Positions 31,726 to 34,421 of a DNA stretch of 34,421 nt are shown piece after piece. Numbering within the stretch: position 1 is the stretch's first letter; each line of letters starts with the position of its first letter. The position numbers were made by a program, and so were the translations under genes. The DNA comes from an uncultured Clostridia bacterium (GTDB lineage: Bacteria > Bacillota > Clostridia > Oscillospirales > Oscillospiraceae). The notes under the pieces were generated by a model, which was given only the letters and a program-made list of their open reading frames with translations, made no database searches and was not told the origin of the DNA. The DNA lies in assembly GCA_946547105.1 (NCBI GenBank), contig CAMNOV010000015.1, positions 1 through 34,421 on the forward strand, written 5' to 3'.

Positions 31726-32508
31726 TCAGTCGATGTGGATGATCTTCTGCGTCAGATCGGCGGCAGAGACCGTGGGATTCGGGAAGCGTTCGCGCTTCTC
31801 GGTGATCTTGCCGACGTTGATGGCCTGCTTCGGGCAGTACTGCACGCAGCTCAGGCAGCCGATGCAGTTCTTGCCGAAGCTGGGCTTGCCGCCGACGAGC
31901 TGGATGTTGTTGCGCGGGCAGATCTTTACGCAGCTGCCGCAGCCGATGCACTTGTCGTTGGCCTTGAAGTTTTTGATGTTTTTGGCGTTGATGCCGGAAA
32001 AGCCCTTGCTTTCGAGCGCGAACACCGCATTTTTGGGCGGCTTTTTCTCGCTGCGCTTCATCGCGCGCACCGCGCCGCCGACCTCCAGCGCCTTGCGGTC
32101 GATCCGCTCCTGGGCGGTCTTTTTGGACGTGGGCGGGATGGTGAGCCGGTGGGGCATCAGCCAGATGCAGGTGGAGTGGTTGCTGATCGTGTTCCAGTAG
32201 TCGAGGCCCACGATCTCGTCGATCTTGTGCAGGCCGCAGCCCATGTAGCCGGCGAACTGCTCCACGGCGAACTTGTAGGCGCCCGGCGCGATCTTGATCG
32301 CCTTGACGTAATCCTCCACGTCGCCGGGCAGGCCGCCGCCATAGCAGGGGAACACAAAGCCCACGCGCTTGGCTTCGGTGGCGTCCGTCTTCGCGGGGTA
32401 GCTGCGCATCATGACGATGTCGGTATCACCCAGGACCTGGGCGATGCTTTTGGCCATGTTCAGGCAATGGCCGGAGCCGGAATAACAGTAGATGATGTTT
32501 TCGGACAT
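31726..32508 (-). CDS. EFR1 family ferredoxin-flavodoxin protein
   Basis: The 260-residue protein joins an N-terminal flavodoxin-like domain (YCYSGSGHCLNMAKSIAQ, the FMN phosphate loop; FPCYGGGLPGDV) to a C-terminal two-cluster ferredoxin. Cluster motifs are CIGCGSCVKICP and CIGCLSCVQYCP (about residues 188-228). This is the EFR1 (EF-type flavodoxin-ferredoxin) arrangement found in anaerobic Firmicutes, probably an intracellular electron carrier. AAGGGAGAG precedes the ATG. It is the last of four minus-strand genes here, separated from the DUF1295 gene by its own promoter and a terminator. Confidence 0.9.
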   Translation of the reverse strand: MSENIIYCYSGSGHCLNMAKSIAQVLGDTDIVMMRSYPAKTDATEAKRVGFVFPCYGGGLPGDVEDYVKAIKIAPGAYKFAVEQFAGYMGCGLHKIDEIVGLDYWNTISNHSTCIWLMPHRLTIPPTSKKTAQERIDRKALEVGGAVRAMKRSEKKPPKNAVFALESKGFSGINAKNIKNFKANDKCIGCGSCVKICPRNNIQLVGGKPSFGKNCIGCLSCVQYCPKQAINVGKITEKRERFPNPTVSAADLTQKIIHID

Positions 32509-32524
32509 GCTGATTCTCTCCCTT

Positions 32525-32554
32525 ATAATAATTTTCCCATATCAAGTATACCAA
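32525..32554 (-). promoter_or_regulatory. Candidate promoter of the EFR1 gene
   Basis: On the minus strand TTGGTA (32554-32549), 18-base spacer, TATTAT (32530-32525), close to the ribosome binding site. Confidence 0.5.
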
Positions 32555-32595
32555 GAAAACCCCGCCTCCGCAAGGACTCCCGGCCCTGCGGAATA

Positions 32596-32625
32596 AAAAA
32601 GGAACACCCTGAGGTGTTCCTTTTT
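32596..32625 (-). terminator. Terminator after the DUF1295 gene
   Basis: Perfect 13-bp stem AAAAAGGAACACC (32596-32608), loop CTGA, GGTGTTCCTTTTT (32613-32625). Read on the minus strand it ends in TTTTTT. Confidence 0.88.
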
Positions 32626-32635
32626 GCGTTTTTGA

Positions 32636-33436
32636 TCAGGCCACGAGCCACTTGTACTTCTCCACGCTGTAGAGCGGGACGAAGGGCAGCAGAATGGGCA
32701 CGGTCTTGACGAATTTCTGATACTCGGGATCCTTGCCGTAATTCTTGTTCTGGCGGACCTCCAGACGGCGGGCGCCGGAGAACATGACGAAGATGATGCC
32801 GCAGTAGCCGATCGCGCAAACGAGCCACTGCCAGCCCTTGACGGCGCCGATGCCGGAGATCAGCACGCCGGTCCAGAAGATCATCTCGCCCAGATAGTTC
32901 GGGCAGCGGACGATGCGGAACAGGCCGGTGTCCACAAAGCGGCGGGGATTGATCTTCTTGGCCTTGTTTTTCTGGATATCGGCCGCGGACTCCAGCGTGA
33001 TGCCGCAGACCATGATGATCGCGCCGATGAAGACGAAGGCGTTGTCAGAGGCAACGTTCTTCATGCGGAAGAACACCGGGGAGACCTGGGTGGCGTAGAG
33101 CAGGGCGCAGGTGATCCAGATGGCGAGCTTGACGCCCATGGGCACGGTCTTGCCGTCCTTGATCTCGCCGACCATGTTCTTCTTATAGGAGCTGCTTTTG
33201 AGCTCGCGGTAAGCGAGATAGCCGCCCAGACGGCAGCCGTAGCAGAAGAAGATGATGCAGCAGATGATCGTTCCGGCCGTCAGGGTCTTGCCGAAGAGGA
33301 TCAGCATCAAGAGGCCCGCGGCGGCGATGGAAAAGCCGTAGCCGAGGGAGATGAACCACACGTAGTTTTTGAAGCCGATGGAGCTGACCAGCATGGCCAG
33401 GCCGAACAGAAGCCAGAAATACCAGGCAGGATACAT
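32636..33436 (-). CDS. DUF1295 / steroid 5-alpha-reductase-like membrane protein
   Basis: The 266-residue integral membrane protein has about seven hydrophobic segments. The C-terminal signature NPRRFVDTGLFRIVRCPNYLGE (around residues 162-183) is typical of the DUF1295/ICMT/steroid reductase superfamily, which binds NADPH or S-adenosylmethionine near that motif. DUF1295 proteins are mostly uncharacterised, and the substrate here is unknown. The ATG at 33436 follows AAGAAGGA. It is downstream of an unknown membrane protein and a PCP_red-like protein in what looks like one operon. Confidence 0.87.
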   Translation of the reverse strand: MYPAWYFWLLFGLAMLVSSIGFKNYVWFISLGYGFSIAAAGLLMLILFGKTLTAGTIICCIIFFCYGCRLGGYLAYRELKSSSYKKNMVGEIKDGKTVPMGVKLAIWITCALLYATQVSPVFFRMKNVASDNAFVFIGAIIMVCGITLESAADIQKNKAKKINPRRFVDTGLFRIVRCPNYLGEMIFWTGVLISGIGAVKGWQWLVCAIGYCGIIFVMFSGARRLEVRQNKNYGKDPEYQKFVKTVPILLPFVPLYSVEKYKWLVA

Positions 33437-33473
33437 GATAACAGTCCTTCTTTCTTGTTATGTTTATATAAGT

Positions 33474-34082
33474 TTATGACAATTTGAACTCGCGCAGACC
33501 GGCGCGGTGCAGACCGGAAACGCCGATGAGCAGCAGGATCTGCCCCAGGGTGTTCACGCCCTGCTCGATCCAGTTGTCCGCTGCGGAATCGCCGCCGCGG
33601 GCGCCGAGATAACCCATGCCCATATAGCAGAAGAAGCAGAGCACGAATATCGGGATCAGCCAGCCCTTTTTCATTTTCTTCGCCACGACGCTCAGTCCCG
33701 CGCACATCCCGCCGAGACCCAGCACCATCATCCCGATGAAGCCGAAGGTCATCGGCGCCATGGCCAGGGCGGCTTTTTTGCGCAGAGCCAGCATCAGCAC
33801 GATGCTCAGTCCCGTCAGCAGCAGACCGGTGGACTGCAGCGGCAGAAACAGCCGGTTGAGCAGCGGATAGTTCCCGACGCCGGTCGCGATCAGAAGCTTG
33901 TACAGGGCCTTCAGAAAACCGGCCAGGAATGAGACGCATACGCCGAGATCCAGGCAGGCGAAGCAGCCCTTCGACATCTTGTTGTACAGCCCGCGCATCA
34001 GCAGCCTGCCGGAGATGCCGAACAGGATCACGGGGATAAAGTCGAACAGAGCCATCGGGACGGTGTAAACGGATCCTTCCAC
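33474..34082 (-). CDS. Integral membrane protein of unknown function
   Basis: The 202-residue protein has about five or six hydrophobic helices and no family motif I recognise. Two cysteines (KGCFACLDLG, about residues 38-47) sit at the edge of a helix. The start is GTG with AAGGAGG eight bases upstream, and that site overlaps the stop of the preceding gene (TAAGGAGG), so the two are coupled. Its place between a PCP_red-like protein and a DUF1295 protein suggests a role as a membrane partner of a redox system; this is inference. Confidence 0.8.
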   Translation of the reverse strand: MEGSVYTVPMALFDFIPVILFGISGRLLMRGLYNKMSKGCFACLDLGVCVSFLAGFLKALYKLLIATGVGNYPLLNRLFLPLQSTGLLLTGLSIVLMLALRKKAALAMAPMTFGFIGMMVLGLGGMCAGLSVVAKKMKKGWLIPIFVLCFFCYMGMGYLGARGGDSAADNWIEQGVNTLGQILLLIGVSGLHRAGLREFKLS

Positions 34083-34095
34083 GGCTGTGCCCTCC

Positions 34096-34421
34096 TTACT
34101 TGGTCTTGCCCTTTTCCTTGGCGCGCTTGTCGTTGATGATGTCCATCTCGCGGGCCGTGACCTCGGTCACGCCGTTTTCTTTGGCCCAGGCCACGCAGCC
34201 CTTGAGCACGGTCGGCAGGAAGATGCGCGGCACGTTGAGGAGCTTTTCGAGCGCGTCGTCGGTGAAGTGCACGTTCGGGTCGGTGCGGTCGGCGGCATAG
34301 CGGACGGAGGAGAGCGTAGCGTTGCGGATGGGCAGCAGCTCCGGCACCAGGTGCGGGGTCTTGGCGAACCAGAAGTTCTTGCTGTCGCGGTAGCCGTGGC
34401 AGATCAGCACGTTCGGCCAGA
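34096..34421 (-). CDS. C-terminal part of a protein with a PCP_red-like domain (runs off window)
   Basis: The frame is open to the window edge; only the last 107 or so residues are seen and the true start lies outside. The region HFTDDALEKLLNVPRIF onward to GVTEVTAREMD resembles the PCP_red (protochlorophyllide reductase 57-kDa subunit) small domain found at the C-terminus of several redox-related proteins and not limited to photosynthesis. The preceding LICHGYRDSKNFWFAKTPHL segment was not recognised. The organism is not expected to be phototrophic, so a different reductive role is likely. Confidence 0.65.
   Translation of the reverse strand, partial: WPNVLICHGYRDSKNFWFAKTPHLVPELLPIRNATLSSVRYAADRTDPNVHFTDDALEKLLNVPRIFLPTVLKGCVAWAKENGVTEVTAREMDIINDKRAKEKGKTK

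Overview
The window is GC-rich, gene-dense DNA from a spore-forming Firmicute, most likely a gut clostridium of the Oscillospiraceae/Ruminococcaceae type. Evidence for this: a ypeB spore-germination gene, strong AGGAGG ribosome binding sites with occasional GTG and TTG starts, an ECF sigma factor paired with a single-pass anti-sigma protein, a 2-Cys OhrR, EFR1-type ferredoxin genes, and multi-hairpin intergenic repeats. The assignment is an inference from gene content; no 16S gene is present.

Layout. 1-3150: divergent tRNA synthetase genes trpS (partial) and gltX, driven by back-to-back promoters with overlapping -35 boxes, then ypeB. 3220-17163: the main feature, a block of about 14 kb all on the plus strand. 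It starts with hydrogenase maturation genes hypF-C-D-E, followed by a complete membrane-bound, Mrp-linked group 4 [NiFe] hydrogenase in the order K-L-hypA-A-B-C-D-E-F-G-H-M-J-N (archaeal Mbh names). The soluble arm (K, L, J, N) should take electrons from ferredoxin and reduce protons to H2, while the membrane arm (A-H, M) moves H+ or Na+. MbhN is unusual: a two-cluster subunit carries three extra two-cluster ferredoxin modules on Ala/Pro/Lys linkers, giving eight predicted [4Fe-4S] clusters. MbhL ends exactly at the DPCxxCxxR motif, so no maturation protease should be needed. hypB is not in the window.

17264-22964: a small P-loop protein, a convergent ECF sigma/anti-sigma pair, and a four-gene envelope-glycan operon (phosphodiester glycosidase, unknown membrane-anchored protein, family 2 glycosyltransferase, GtrA flippase). 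23042-26443: clpB, preceded by a ribbon-helix-helix regulator whose promoter carries a palindrome. 26575-27150: tRNA-Ser(CGA) followed by a 400-base gene-free array in which the tRNA 3' end recurs, each full copy with its own perfect terminator, plus hairpin units bounded by T-loop sequence.

27169-31549: hutD, divergent from an ohrR-glutathione peroxidase operon with a clear palindromic operator, then a cation efflux transporter, a nucleoside deoxyribosyltransferase-like gene and an alpha/beta hydrolase. 31726-34421 (minus strand): an EFR1 ferredoxin-flavodoxin protein and a three-gene membrane/redox group (DUF1295 reductase-like, unknown membrane protein, and a partial protein with a PCP_red-like C-terminus). 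No CRISPR array, rRNA, intact insertion sequence or prophage gene was seen.
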